Assembly: GCA_964581305.1 (NCBI GenBank) | Contig: CAZONC010000001.1 | Span: 1-54,474 of the forward strand | Length of the DNA stretch: 54,474 bases | Direction of reading: 5' to 3' | Origin: CAZONC01 sp964581305 | GTDB taxonomy: Archaea; Aenigmatarchaeota; Aenigmatarchaeia; CG10238-14; SCSR01 | In this document: in pieces, positions 32,042 through 40,443 of the stretch | Numbering within the stretch: position 1 is the stretch's first letter | How the letters are laid out: each line of letters begins with the position of its first letter | Made by a program: the position numbers and the translations under genes | Notes under the pieces: model-generated | What the model saw: the letters and a program-made list of their open reading frames with translations, nothing else | Databases searched by the model: none | What the model was told of the DNA's origin: nothing

Positions 32042-32140
32042 TGGGCCAGGAGAGATTTGAACTCTCGACCTCTCGCTTGCTTAGCCGCCTTATAAGGCGA
32101 TTAAGCACAATTGCGCTCCACCAGGCTAAGCTACTGGCCC
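32042..32140 (-). tRNA. tRNA-Ile(UAU), best fit with two introns
   Basis: Acceptor GGGCCAG/CTGGCCC with A73 (32042), D-arm GCTTAGCCTGGTGGAGC, variable AGGTC, T-arm GAGAG TTCAAAT CTCTC. Between G26 and the variable loop there are 42 bases where 17 are expected. No single-intron reading gives a paired anticodon stem. Removing AATTGTGCTTAA (32101-32112, position 27/28) and AGGCGGCTAAGCA (32078-32090, position 37/38) restores a perfect stem CTCGC/GCGAG, loop CTTATAA with anticodon TAT (32092-32094) and a 74-nt tRNA. TGCTTA in intron 1 is complementary to TAAGCA in intron 2. A rare anticodon for archaea, which mostly read AUA with a modified CAU. Confidence 0.78.
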
Positions 32141-32161
32141 ATATATACTTATAAACACAGC

Positions 32162-32171
32162 ATTTATATTT
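32162..32171 (+). promoter_or_regulatory. TATA box for the HTH regulator gene
   Basis: ATTTATATTT lies 26-35 bp before the GTG start at 32197, a spacing that fits a leaderless message. On the other strand TTTATAAGTATATAT (32141-32155) stands just upstream of tRNA-Ile and is its likely promoter. Confidence 0.45.
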
Positions 32172-32196
32172 TACTTTCCAAAATATATACGATAAT

Positions 32197-33105
32197 GTGC
32201 TCAATAAATATTTTTTGGTTGAAAAAGTAGTTAACAGCTTAGAAAAAAATCAGTTCGATTTTTTATTTACAAGAGGCTGTTTTGATATTGTAGCAAGAAG
32301 AGAAAAGTTATTTTTACTAAAAATTCTTTTAAACATTGATGGATTAAATGCTGAACAAGCACAAAGTCTAAAGGTGGCATCCTATTTTCTATCTGCCCAG
32401 CCATTTATCATTTCGCTTAAAACAAATAGAGAATTCCTAAAAGATGGGGTTGTTTATTCACGGTTTGGACTGCCCATTATTACTCAAAAATTTTTTGAAA
32501 ATATACTAGCCGGAGAGATGTTTGCAATCCAATCATCAAAAGGAAAATATACAGTTCCTATAAATACAGAAATTCTAAGAAAAAGGAGGAAGGAATTAAA
32601 TTTAACTTTAGAAAAACTGTCAAAAATTGTTGGTATCTCGAAAAAGGCTCTATATGAAATTGAAAATAAAAGAGTTGATCCGATGTTTACTACTGTGCGT
32701 AAATTGGAAACTGTGTTAAATGTTAATTTAAGAGCACCATATAAAATGAAAAGCTATGAACCGATTTATTTAAAGCCAAAAGATTCTTTTCAAGAAAAAA
32801 TCAGTAACGAGTTTTTAAGAATTGGAATAGAAAATTCACCTATTAGCTCTGCACCATTCAAAATTGTGGGAAAAAAAGATTTTTGCATAACTGTATATTT
32901 ATCTAAAAATACTGCACAAATAAAAAAAGTTGATATGATTAAAAAAACATCTTCGTTACTTTCCTCAAGAGCACTATTCGTTACTAAAAATCTGGAAAAA
33001 GATAATATAGATGGTGTACCGGTTATAAGTGAATCGGAACTGTCAGAAATAGATTCGACGGATGATTTTATAAGAATTATAAAAGAGAAAGAAGCACAAA
33101 ACTGA
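32197..33105 (+). CDS. Archaeal HTH (XRE-type) transcriptional regulator, COG1395-like
   Basis: A 302-residue predicted regulator. The N-terminal 115 residues (FDFLFTRGCFDIVARRE, LLLKILLNIDGL-like) form a nuclease-fold-like domain characteristic of this archaeal family. An HTH_3 domain lies at about 127-180 (LRKRRKELNLTLEKLSKIVG, SKKALYEIENKRVDP). The C-terminal 110 residues repeat a mixed alpha/beta pattern. Such genes are widespread in archaea and their targets are not known to me. The start is GTG, since the overlapping ATG at 32195 is out of frame. The thermosome gene follows after 61 bp with its own TATA box. Confidence 0.82.
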   Translation: MLNKYFLVEKVVNSLEKNQFDFLFTRGCFDIVARREKLFLLKILLNIDGLNAEQAQSLKVASYFLSAQPFIISLKTNREFLKDGVVYSRFGLPIITQKFFENILAGEMFAIQSSKGKYTVPINTEILRKRRKELNLTLEKLSKIVGISKKALYEIENKRVDPMFTTVRKLETVLNVNLRAPYKMKSYEPIYLKPKDSFQEKISNEFLRIGIENSPISSAPFKIVGKKDFCITVYLSKNTAQIKKVDMIKKTSSLLSSRALFVTKNLEKDNIDGVPVISESELSEIDSTDDFIRIIKEKEAQN

Positions 33106-33121
33106 ATTAAACTAAGTAATA

Positions 33122-33163
33122 TTTATATACCCATATACACATTAATTATTTTAGACCAGTGAT
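33122..33163 (+). promoter_or_regulatory. Thermosome promoter and ribosome-binding site
   Basis: TTTATATA at 33122-33129 predicts a start near 33152, giving a leader of about 15 bases. AGTGAT at 33158-33163, 3 bp before the ATG, can pair with the 3' end of archaeal 16S rRNA. No obvious palindromic heat-shock operator was seen. Confidence 0.45.
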
Positions 33164-33166
33164 AAA

Positions 33167-34807
33167 ATGGCCAACGGAAAAGCACTAATTGGAAATCTTG
33201 GTGGACAACCTGTACTAATTTTACCTGAAGGTACTTTACGTGCTACTGGAAGGGATGCTCAAAGAAATAACATTGCTGCTGCAAAGGCAGTTGCTGATGC
33301 TATAAGAACAACTCTTGGCCCAAAGGGAATGGATAAAATGTTGGTTGATTCTGTTGGTGATATAGTAATTACCAATGATGGCGTAACTATTCTAGAGGAA
33401 ATGGAAATTGAACATCCTGCAGCCAAGATGATGGTTGAGGTTGCAAAAACACAAAATGAAGAAGTAGGTGATGGTACCACTACAGCTGTAATAATTGCAG
33501 GTGAGTTGCTGAAAAAAGCCGAAGAACTTCTAGATCAAGAAATTCATCCAACAATTATAACAAAAGGATATAAATTGGCTATGGAGGAGTCGTTAAAAAT
33601 TTTGGATGAAATATCAAAACCAATAACAATTGATGATACGGAAACTTTGAAGAAAATAGCTATGACAGCAATGGCTGGAAAGGGAGCAGAAAGAGCATCA
33701 CCACATCTAGCTAATTTAGTAGTGGAAGCTGTAAAGGGTGTTGCAAAAAAAGAGAAAGGAAAGATTGAAATTAACACAGATGACATAAAAAGAGAGAAAA
33801 GACATGGTGGTGTTGCTGAAGATACAGAACTTATTAAAGGTATAGTAATTGACAAGGAAGTTGTTCACCCTGGAATGCCGAAAAAAATAGAAAATGCAAA
33901 AATTGCTTTGCTTGATGTTGCACTGGAAGTGAAGGAAACAGAGACTGATGCCGAAATAAGGATAACCTCACCAGAACAGATGCAGGCATTTATTGAACAA
34001 GAACAAAGAATGCTTAAAGAAATGGCTGAAAAAATTGCCCAAAGCGGTGCAAATGTCGTTTTCTGCCAAAAAGGAATTGATGATTTAGTCCAGCACTATC
34101 TTGCTAAAAAAGGGATAATGGCTGCACGCAGAGTTAAAAGTAGTGATATGGAAAAACTAGCGAAAGCAACCGGTGGACGAATAGTCTCAAACCTGGAGGA
34201 TTTGGAAAAAGAGGATCTTGGATTTGCCAAATTGGTTGAAGAAAAGAAAGTTGCTGGCGAAGCAATGATATTTGTTAGGGAGTGTAAAGATCCTAAATCC
34301 GTTACTATTTTGGTACGTGGTAGTACTGAACATGTTGTTGATGAAATTGATAGAAGTATCGAAGATGCTATAGGTGCTGTTGCGTCGGCATTGGAAGTTG
34401 GAAAAATAGTTCCGGGCGGAGGTGCTCCTGAAATAGAAATTGCACGAAGATTGAGAAAATTTGCAGAAAAATTCTCTGGTCGCGAGCAACTTGCAATAAA
34501 AGCATTTGCAGATGCATTGGAAATTGTACCAAGAAGTTTAGCAGAGAATGCTGGTTTAGATCCTATAGAAATACTTACAGAGCTTCGTGCAGTACATGAA
34601 AAAGGGCAAAATTATGGCATTGACATAAATTGTGGAAAGGTTATGGATGTGGAAATGTCTGGAATTATTGAGCCATTAAAAGTAAAAAGCCAAGCGATTA
34701 AATCTGCAACCGAGGCAGCTGAACTAATTCTACGAATTGATGATGTAATAGCAGCAAGTAAATTGGAAAAAACTCCTTCTCCACCTCCAAGCGAAAGTGA
34801 AGTCTAA
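33167..34807 (+). CDS. Thermosome subunit (group II chaperonin)
   Basis: ATP-driven protein-folding chaperonin forming a double ring with built-in lids. Family motifs are plain: RTTLGPKGMDKMLVD, TNDGVTILEE, GDGTTT (101-106), and VPGGGAPEIEIARRL near the C-terminus. At 546 residues it is full length. The C-terminal tail is Ser/Pro-rich (TPSPPPSESEV) instead of the Gly-Met repeats found in many thermosomes. Only one subunit is seen in this window. Confidence 0.96.
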   Translation: MANGKALIGNLGGQPVLILPEGTLRATGRDAQRNNIAAAKAVADAIRTTLGPKGMDKMLVDSVGDIVITNDGVTILEEMEIEHPAAKMMVEVAKTQNEEVGDGTTTAVIIAGELLKKAEELLDQEIHPTIITKGYKLAMEESLKILDEISKPITIDDTETLKKIAMTAMAGKGAERASPHLANLVVEAVKGVAKKEKGKIEINTDDIKREKRHGGVAEDTELIKGIVIDKEVVHPGMPKKIENAKIALLDVALEVKETETDAEIRITSPEQMQAFIEQEQRMLKEMAEKIAQSGANVVFCQKGIDDLVQHYLAKKGIMAARRVKSSDMEKLAKATGGRIVSNLEDLEKEDLGFAKLVEEKKVAGEAMIFVRECKDPKSVTILVRGSTEHVVDEIDRSIEDAIGAVASALEVGKIVPGGGAPEIEIARRLRKFAEKFSGREQLAIKAFADALEIVPRSLAENAGLDPIEILTELRAVHEKGQNYGIDINCGKVMDVEMSGIIEPLKVKSQAIKSATEAAELILRIDDVIAASKLEKTPSPPPSESEV

Positions 34808-34846
34808 ACTTTAAACTATATTATTTTATAAACCATAAATGATATT

Positions 34847-35317
34847 ATGGTAGATGAAGAATTCGAAATGGTTTCTTTATCACCGATAAGAAGACTGGAA
34901 AAAAGAGTAGAAAAACTAGAAGCCTCTACACCAACTGTTGCAGTAAAAGAATTTTTACAAGAGATAATTGACATAATAAAATTGAATCAGCAATTGGTAG
35001 ATCAATTGGTAAAAGCTAATGATGCACTAAGAGTGGAGTTATCAAGACTGCCAGCAAGAATAGAAAATCTGACATCTAAAATTGATGAATTATTGGAATT
35101 AATTAAAGCTGCAGCAAAGGAAGAAGTTATTGGTCCAGAAACATTTAAATCACTAATAGAAAAAATGGAACAATTAATAGAAACAAATAAGAAAATTGCA
35201 GAAAGTAATGAAATAGTTCTTTCAACACTTGAAGAACTAGAAAAAAGATTAAAGAAACCACCACTTCCACTAACTTTTAAAACTTCTCCACCAATGCAAA
35301 AGCCTATACAAAAATAA
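34847..35317 (+). CDS. Coiled-coil protein of the pilus operon
   Basis: A 156-residue soluble protein dominated by heptad-like helices (SPIRRLEKRVEKLEAS, ENLTSKIDELLELIKAAAKE, SNEIVLSTLEELEKRL) with a Pro-rich C-terminus (KKPPLPLTFKTSPPMQKP). No catalytic motif. It resembles accessory coiled-coil proteins such as archaellar FlaC/E in character, but I cannot show homology. It is the first gene of the tight operon 34847-41313, 2 bp before the next gene, so a scaffold or assembly role for the pilus is inferred. Confidence 0.65.
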   Translation: MVDEEFEMVSLSPIRRLEKRVEKLEASTPTVAVKEFLQEIIDIIKLNQQLVDQLVKANDALRVELSRLPARIENLTSKIDELLELIKAAAKEEVIGPETFKSLIEKMEQLIETNKKIAESNEIVLSTLEELEKRLKKPPLPLTFKTSPPMQKPIQK

Positions 35318-35319
35318 TA

Positions 35320-35946
35320 ATGATTGATATGAAAGGACAGGCTGAGATAATTTCAGCAATTATTATAATCCTTATTGCTTTAAGCCTAGTTGGTGCAGCA
35401 TATTTATGGGGCTTTCCTTTAATTGAAAAAAGACAACATGAAGCTGTAGCTAAAAGGGTTGTGAGCTATTTTGATCAAGAAAATGTAAACTCTTTACCAA
35501 GCCGAATAGAATATATAGCACGATTTGGTGGCACAGAAATTTTTACCATAGATGCAAATGGTATATGGACTATTAATACTACAGAAAATTCCATTTATTT
35601 TACATTTTATAGTAAAGCAACACCAATTGGCTATGATGTAGGTTGGATATCAACTGAATGCAATTCCACAACAGGCGAGGTTATTAATAAAATCGGCCAA
35701 ATTGGAATAGATAAAGCGTCTGTTGTTTGTGCCAAAGCTGACAAACTTGGCGATGGTTTCAATATAACCTATAAAGTGGTTTATAGAGAACTTATCGATA
35801 ATACTACTGGAAGGATAAATAAAATTGAACTTGTGCCACAATATAATATGTTAAGCTCTACCACAAAAACACTTCAAATAAGACGTGGTGCCATCAAATC
35901 CATAGGAACAAATATTACTATAGAAGTAGAAATTGTTTTTAGATAG
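35320..35946 (+). CDS. Pilin-like protein with KGQ signal (pilus operon, 1)
   Basis: A 208-residue exported subunit. MKGQAEIISAIIIILIALSL is a class III prepilin signal of the type cut between G and Q by an EppA-like peptidase, leaving the hydrophobic helix at the N-terminus. The start may be ATG 35320 (MIDMKGQ) or the internal ATG. The exposed part (about 30-208) is beta-rich with Asn/Thr sites and two Cys. It lies 2 bp before the next gene. Confidence 0.78.
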   Translation: MIDMKGQAEIISAIIIILIALSLVGAAYLWGFPLIEKRQHEAVAKRVVSYFDQENVNSLPSRIEYIARFGGTEIFTIDANGIWTINTTENSIYFTFYSKATPIGYDVGWISTECNSTTGEVINKIGQIGIDKASVVCAKADKLGDGFNITYKVVYRELIDNTTGRINKIELVPQYNMLSSTTKTLQIRRGAIKSIGTNITIEVEIVFR

Positions 35947-35948
35947 CA

Positions 35949-36392
35949 ATGAGCAAAGGGCAGACATTAATTGTTCAGTTTATAATTTTTTTCTTAGTTG
36001 GACTGTCGCTTTTTACAATTATAGGCAGTTTTTTTAAATTTCAAACAGACATTTTTAGGGAAGATGTAGCCAACGATTTTAGAAAATTATCGAATAGTTA
36101 TATATCAGCGATAGCAATAACTTTGTTTGACACGTGTAAAATGTGCGATAATGTAAATATAAGCGTAAAAATTCCTACTATGGCAGCCGACTATTTCCAC
36201 GATTTTGAAGTAGTGAATAATACCCTAAAAGTTACAAGCCGTCCTGGCGAAAATGCTATTACCACATCACTTCATAATTTAAATTGGACCATAAACCTAT
36301 CTGGTGGTGCACCATCAGCAAAGATAATAGTTTTAACAATAGAAAATAAAAATAAATTATTGAATATAAGCTGGCTTGAGCCAAAAAAATAA
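35949..36392 (+). CDS. Pilin-like protein with KGQ signal (pilus operon, 2)
   Basis: A 147-residue protein with MSKGQTLIVQFIIFFLVGLS, again KGQ followed by one hydrophobic helix. The exposed part has a CKMC motif (residues about 58-61) and several N-glycosylation-type sites. Likely a minor pilin. It lies 2 bp after the preceding gene and 9 bp before the ATPase gene. Confidence 0.72.
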   Translation: MSKGQTLIVQFIIFFLVGLSLFTIIGSFFKFQTDIFREDVANDFRKLSNSYISAIAITLFDTCKMCDNVNISVKIPTMAADYFHDFEVVNNTLKVTSRPGENAITTSLHNLNWTINLSGGAPSAKIIVLTIENKNKLLNISWLEPKK

Positions 36393-36401
36393 TGTGAAAT
36401 T

Positions 36402-38153
36402 ATGGAAGCGGCAAAAAAAATATTTAAAAAATTCGTAAAAGGATATAAAATTTTATCAACCCCGCCAGAGAAAAAAATATCGCCAATTCCTGTGGAAATT
36501 GAAAAAATAAAACCACCTCTAAAGGTCCCTGAGGAGCCAAAAGAAAAGATTGAAAGAAAGATAAAAGAAATAAAGGCACTTGAAGGTGTGGAAATTCCTG
36601 AAGTAGAAGTAAGAAAAATAAAAATAATGCCAGAAATGGAAGCTGAGGAAAAACCACAATTTCTTATAACATATCCTCTCATACCTAGAAAACCGGCAAA
36701 AGGAGAGCCAATTTTTGCTTATGCAAGAATATCATGGGACCCAAGAGCTAGTCGATTTATATATGAAGTGGTTGAACCTGAATTAACACCTTATATTAGA
36801 AGCATCTTACAAAAAATAAAAGATCTACTCGAACAGAGATTGGATATTGACATTTCAAAAATGAAAAAAGTTGAGGCGACCGAATATCTAAACAAACAGA
36901 TATCAGAAATAATTAGTTATTTTGGTTTTAAGCTTACAGAAACAGAGCAAAAAATAATTAGATATTATATTGAAAGAGATTTCATCGGTCTAGGAAAAAT
37001 AGAACCACTTATGCAAGATCCACAAATCGAAGATATAAATTGCGATGGTGTAAAAATACCAATTTTCGTTTATCATAGAGATCCTAGATTGGCATCCATA
37101 ATAACAAATGTAAGTTTTGATGATGCAGATGAGCTTGATTCTTTCATAACGCGATTGGCCCAAATTTGTGGAAAGTCAATTTCTGTTGCACAACCGCTAC
37201 TTGATGCTACACTTCCGGATGGTTCAAGATTGCAAGCAACCTTGGGAACGGATATAGCGCGACGCGGAAGTAATTTCACTATAAGAAAGTTTACAGAGGA
37301 ACCACTTACACAAACTCACCTTATGAAATATGGTACTATTGATGCAAAAACACTTGCATATCTTTGGCTTTGTGTAGATTATGGCCGCAATATTTTGGTT
37401 TCAGGTGGAACTGCAAGTGGTAAAACGACTCTACTTAATGTTCTTTCGCTTTTCATCCGACCTGAAAAGAAAATAATCTCAATTGAAGATACAGCAGAAC
37501 TTCGCCTTCCACATCCGCATTGGGTACCAATGGTTGCACGAGCACCAATTTCTGTAGAAGGGAAAATTGGTGAGGTAGATATGTTTGATCTTCTGCGAGA
37601 AAGCTTTAGGCAAAGACCTGAACATCTAATAGTTGGTGAGGTAAGGGGAAGGGAAGCATTTATTCTATTTCAGCAAATGGCAACTGGTCATGCAGGCTTA
37701 GCAACTATACATGCCGAAAATATGTCAAAACTACTAGATAGGTTAATTACACCTCCAATATCACTTCCACCTAGCTTAATTACATCTGTGGATGTTATAG
37801 TTTTCCTAATGAGAGGACGATATAAAGACAGATTTGTCCGAAGAGTTAGCGAAGTACTTGAAATAGTGGATTATGATCCAAAAACAAAATTACCGATAGT
37901 TAACACAGTTTTTCGATGGAATCCTGTAAATGATAAAATAGAGGTTGTTGATAAAAGCATTGTGCTTAAGAGAATTTCAGAAGCAACCGGTATATCAGTA
38001 AACGATCTTGCTGAAGAAATGAGAAAAAGAACAATGATATTAAATTGGATGAGAGAAAAAAACATCCTAAATTATCAGGATGTTTATAAAATAATTAATA
38101 CATATTATCATTATCCACAAAGACTTCTTGCTGCAATAATGGGGGAAATGTAG
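36402..38153 (+). CDS. Type II/IV secretion (TadA/CpaF/GspE-like) assembly ATPase
   Basis: Cytoplasmic hexameric ATPase powering pilus assembly. Walker A is GGTASGKT (335-342), the Asp box IEDTAELRLPHP, Walker B LIVGEVRG with E413, and the His box GHAGLATIHAEN. Residues 1-95 form a Pro/Lys/Glu-rich extension (EKIKPPLKVPEEPKEKIERK) not needed for catalysis, perhaps an adaptor. The length of 583 is normal for archaeal pilus ATPases. Its stop overlaps the GTG start of the first platform protein. Confidence 0.93.
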   Translation: MEAAKKIFKKFVKGYKILSTPPEKKISPIPVEIEKIKPPLKVPEEPKEKIERKIKEIKALEGVEIPEVEVRKIKIMPEMEAEEKPQFLITYPLIPRKPAKGEPIFAYARISWDPRASRFIYEVVEPELTPYIRSILQKIKDLLEQRLDIDISKMKKVEATEYLNKQISEIISYFGFKLTETEQKIIRYYIERDFIGLGKIEPLMQDPQIEDINCDGVKIPIFVYHRDPRLASIITNVSFDDADELDSFITRLAQICGKSISVAQPLLDATLPDGSRLQATLGTDIARRGSNFTIRKFTEEPLTQTHLMKYGTIDAKTLAYLWLCVDYGRNILVSGGTASGKTTLLNVLSLFIRPEKKIISIEDTAELRLPHPHWVPMVARAPISVEGKIGEVDMFDLLRESFRQRPEHLIVGEVRGREAFILFQQMATGHAGLATIHAENMSKLLDRLITPPISLPPSLITSVDVIVFLMRGRYKDRFVRRVSEVLEIVDYDPKTKLPIVNTVFRWNPVNDKIEVVDKSIVLKRISEATGISVNDLAEEMRKRTMILNWMREKNILNYQDVYKIINTYYHYPQRLLAAIMGEM

Positions 38154-39022
38154 TGGGTTTTTATACAAAACTAGCCTTTCGATTGCTTGGTCCGGTGAGT
38201 GAAAGACTTGTCCCTTTTTTTGTAGATATAAAAAACGATTTAAGAAAAGCGAGAATGAAAACTTCTCTCCAAGAATATATATGCGTATCACTTCTCACAT
38301 CATTCATAATTTTTTTAGTTGAAACTCCCTTACTAACCTTTATTTTTTCTATATTGCTAAAAAATTTTCTGCTGGCGTTTTCCACAGCCATTACACTATC
38401 GATTTTTCTATCAATTGCATTTTTCTATTTTTTCCTCAATTATCCAAAAGCAATAATTAGAGATAGAAGTAAAAGATTAGAAGCAGAGCTTCCGTTCACT
38501 ACTTTGTATCTTTCAACAACAGCAGGATCAAAATTGCCACTTCATAAAATTTTTGAAATTTTTTCACGATTCAGCGGGTATAAAGAAACGGTGGAAGAAA
38601 TTAATTTAATCAATCAAGATATAAATGTTTTTGGATTTGATATAATTTCTGCGTTGGAAAGAGCAAGTGAAAGATCTCCTTCTAAAAAATTTACTGAATT
38701 GTTATGGGGCCTGCTCGCCACAACAAGAACAGGTGGTAATCTAGCTACATACCTTAAAGAAAAATCAAAGAATTTCATTGAAGACTACAGGAGAAAATTG
38801 TACGAATTTTCACACACTTTAACTATTTATATAGAAGTTTATTTGACTGCAATAATTTTAGGTGCCCTGTTCTTCATAATACTAACAGCAATTGTTTCTG
38901 GGATGGGAGGGGCACCAGTCAACATAATTTTCCTCCAATATTTTCTAACTTTTGTATTCATCCCCCTTATTTCCATATTGTTTATAATTATGGTAAAGGC
39001 ATCAGCACCAGGTGGTGAATAA
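38153..39022 (+). CDS. Pilus platform membrane protein 1 (T2SSF/TadC-like)
   Basis: A 289-residue inner-membrane protein with one T2SSF domain: LEAELPFTTLYLSTTAGSKL, a cytoplasmic four-helix region and TTRTGGNLATYLKEKS, then paired hydrophobic helices at the C-terminus. Half the size of the fused FlaJ-type platform; the second half is the next gene. It starts with GTG overlapping the ATPase stop (TAGTG), and the stop overlaps the next ATG. Confidence 0.88.
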   Translation: MGFYTKLAFRLLGPVSERLVPFFVDIKNDLRKARMKTSLQEYICVSLLTSFIIFLVETPLLTFIFSILLKNFLLAFSTAITLSIFLSIAFFYFFLNYPKAIIRDRSKRLEAELPFTTLYLSTTAGSKLPLHKIFEIFSRFSGYKETVEEINLINQDINVFGFDIISALERASERSPSKKFTELLWGLLATTRTGGNLATYLKEKSKNFIEDYRRKLYEFSHTLTIYIEVYLTAIILGALFFIILTAIVSGMGGAPVNIIFLQYFLTFVFIPLISILFIIMVKASAPGGE

Positions 39023-39951
39023 TGCAAATTGAAGTATCGAAAGAAATGAAAACTCTTCTGACAACATTAGCCATATCTGCAGTCTTAATTGCAATTGGAA
39101 AATTAAGTGGTCAAATTGGTGTGCTAGGAAATATGATAATTCTTTCTGTTCTTATTATTACAATTCCCCAATTTTTCATGGTATATATGCGATATAGGGA
39201 TATACGCGAAATGGAAGAACAATTCCCCCATTTCCTAAGAGACCTAACAGAAAATATTGCATCCGGCATGCCACTTTCCAAAGCAATCACAGTTGCAAGT
39301 AAAATTAGATATGGTGCGCTTTCAAAAGAAATAAAGAAAATGGCGAACCAGATAAGTTGGGGGATGAGTACAGAAAAGGTGCTAGATCAATTTGCTGAAA
39401 GAGTTAAAAAAAGTAATCGGCTTTTTACAGCTACACGAATAATAAGAGAGTGTTATACTTCCGGGGGAGATATTGTTTCTATTCTTGATTCGGTTGCGGA
39501 TTCGTGTGTGCTACTTCAAGAATCACAAAAAGAAAGAAAAATGATTTTAAATCAATATACAGTAATAATATATGCTGTGTCCATAATCTTCCTCATAATC
39601 ATTGCTGCGTTAAATAGATTTCTTATACCAATTTTCAGAATGCCAATTGGTGAGGCTAGTATGGGTTTAACAAATCCGTGTGCGAGTTGCTTTGGTATAG
39701 CATGTTCTTTTTGTGGATTGAATGAAGCCGTTGCACATAATATATTTGGAGTCGATCCACATTCAATTGGTGCCTATTATTTATCACTATTTTTCTTTAT
39801 CGCGCTCGTTCAATCATTTTTCGGTGGATTAATTGCTGGCCAAATAGCAGAAGGCTCTTTAACTGCAGGATTAAAACATAGCATGATATTGGTTGTTATA
39901 GTTTTTGGTGCATTTAGTATTTTTGTTCAACTAAAGCTGGTTGGTGTATAA
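39022..39951 (+). CDS. Pilus platform membrane protein 2 (T2SSF/TadB-like) with CxxC pairs
   Basis: A 309-residue membrane protein homologous in layout to the preceding one: EEQFPHFLRDLTENIASGMP and CYTSGGDIVSILDSVA define the T2SSF domain. Between two membrane segments, in a loop of about 50 residues, it carries C220-x2-C223-x4-C228-x2-C231, unusual for this family and suggestive of a metal site or disulfides. The loop is probably outside the membrane. It ends with TAATG overlapping the next gene. Confidence 0.87.
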   Translation: MQIEVSKEMKTLLTTLAISAVLIAIGKLSGQIGVLGNMIILSVLIITIPQFFMVYMRYRDIREMEEQFPHFLRDLTENIASGMPLSKAITVASKIRYGALSKEIKKMANQISWGMSTEKVLDQFAERVKKSNRLFTATRIIRECYTSGGDIVSILDSVADSCVLLQESQKERKMILNQYTVIIYAVSIIFLIIIAALNRFLIPIFRMPIGEASMGLTNPCASCFGIACSFCGLNEAVAHNIFGVDPHSIGAYYLSLFFFIALVQSFFGGLIAGQIAEGSLTAGLKHSMILVVIVFGAFSIFVQLKLVGV

Positions 39952-40439
39952 TGAAAGGTCAACTTCCGCTAGATTATGTAATTGCTTTATTACTATTTAT
40001 TATGTTTATCGGATTTATTTTTATTCAATCAAGAACTTATACACCGACTTATCTCCGAGAATTAAGATTGCAAAAATTGCGGGCCGAGGCCTATCAAATA
40101 TCTGAAATGTTAATTAATGATCAGGGTGAACCATCTAATTGGGAAAGTAGCCAGGATGTAAAGAGAATTGGTTTTGCTTCCAACAGTTATCAATTAAATA
40201 ATTTATCAATGGCAAAAATAAGAAAATTCAACACCATTTGTAAAGGCTTTAATGGATATGCTAATGCTACATCATTAATTGCCACAGAAAACGATTTTGC
40301 TCTTATAATAAGAAATGAAACGACGGTTTTAGTTAATTGCACATCTCCAAACGCACCAAAAGCTTTAGCGGCTGAAATTGTTCGAATCGTTTATTTCGAT
40401 GACCGCACATACGGAATGCTTTCACTCAAAATATGGTGA
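39951..40439 (+). CDS. Pilin-like protein with KGQ signal (pilus operon, 3)
   Basis: A 162-residue exported protein. MKGQLPLDYVIALLLFIMFIG is a KGQ-type signal with a single hydrophobic helix; the Pro/Asp after Gln differ from the other copies. The exposed part is alpha/beta with two Cys (ICKGF, NCTSP). Translationally coupled to the platform gene by a one-base overlap. Confidence 0.74.
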   Translation: MKGQLPLDYVIALLLFIMFIGFIFIQSRTYTPTYLRELRLQKLRAEAYQISEMLINDQGEPSNWESSQDVKRIGFASNSYQLNNLSMAKIRKFNTICKGFNGYANATSLIATENDFALIIRNETTVLVNCTSPNAPKALAAEIVRIVYFDDRTYGMLSLKIW

Positions 40440-40443
40440 TAAA

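Noticed and set aside
32042..32140. Single-intron reading of the tRNA gene with the anticodon inside GCCTTATAAGGC
   Set aside because: It gives a six-base loop or mismatched stem and leaves the required GCGAG 3' strand unpaired; the two-intron model gives a perfect stem and standard length.
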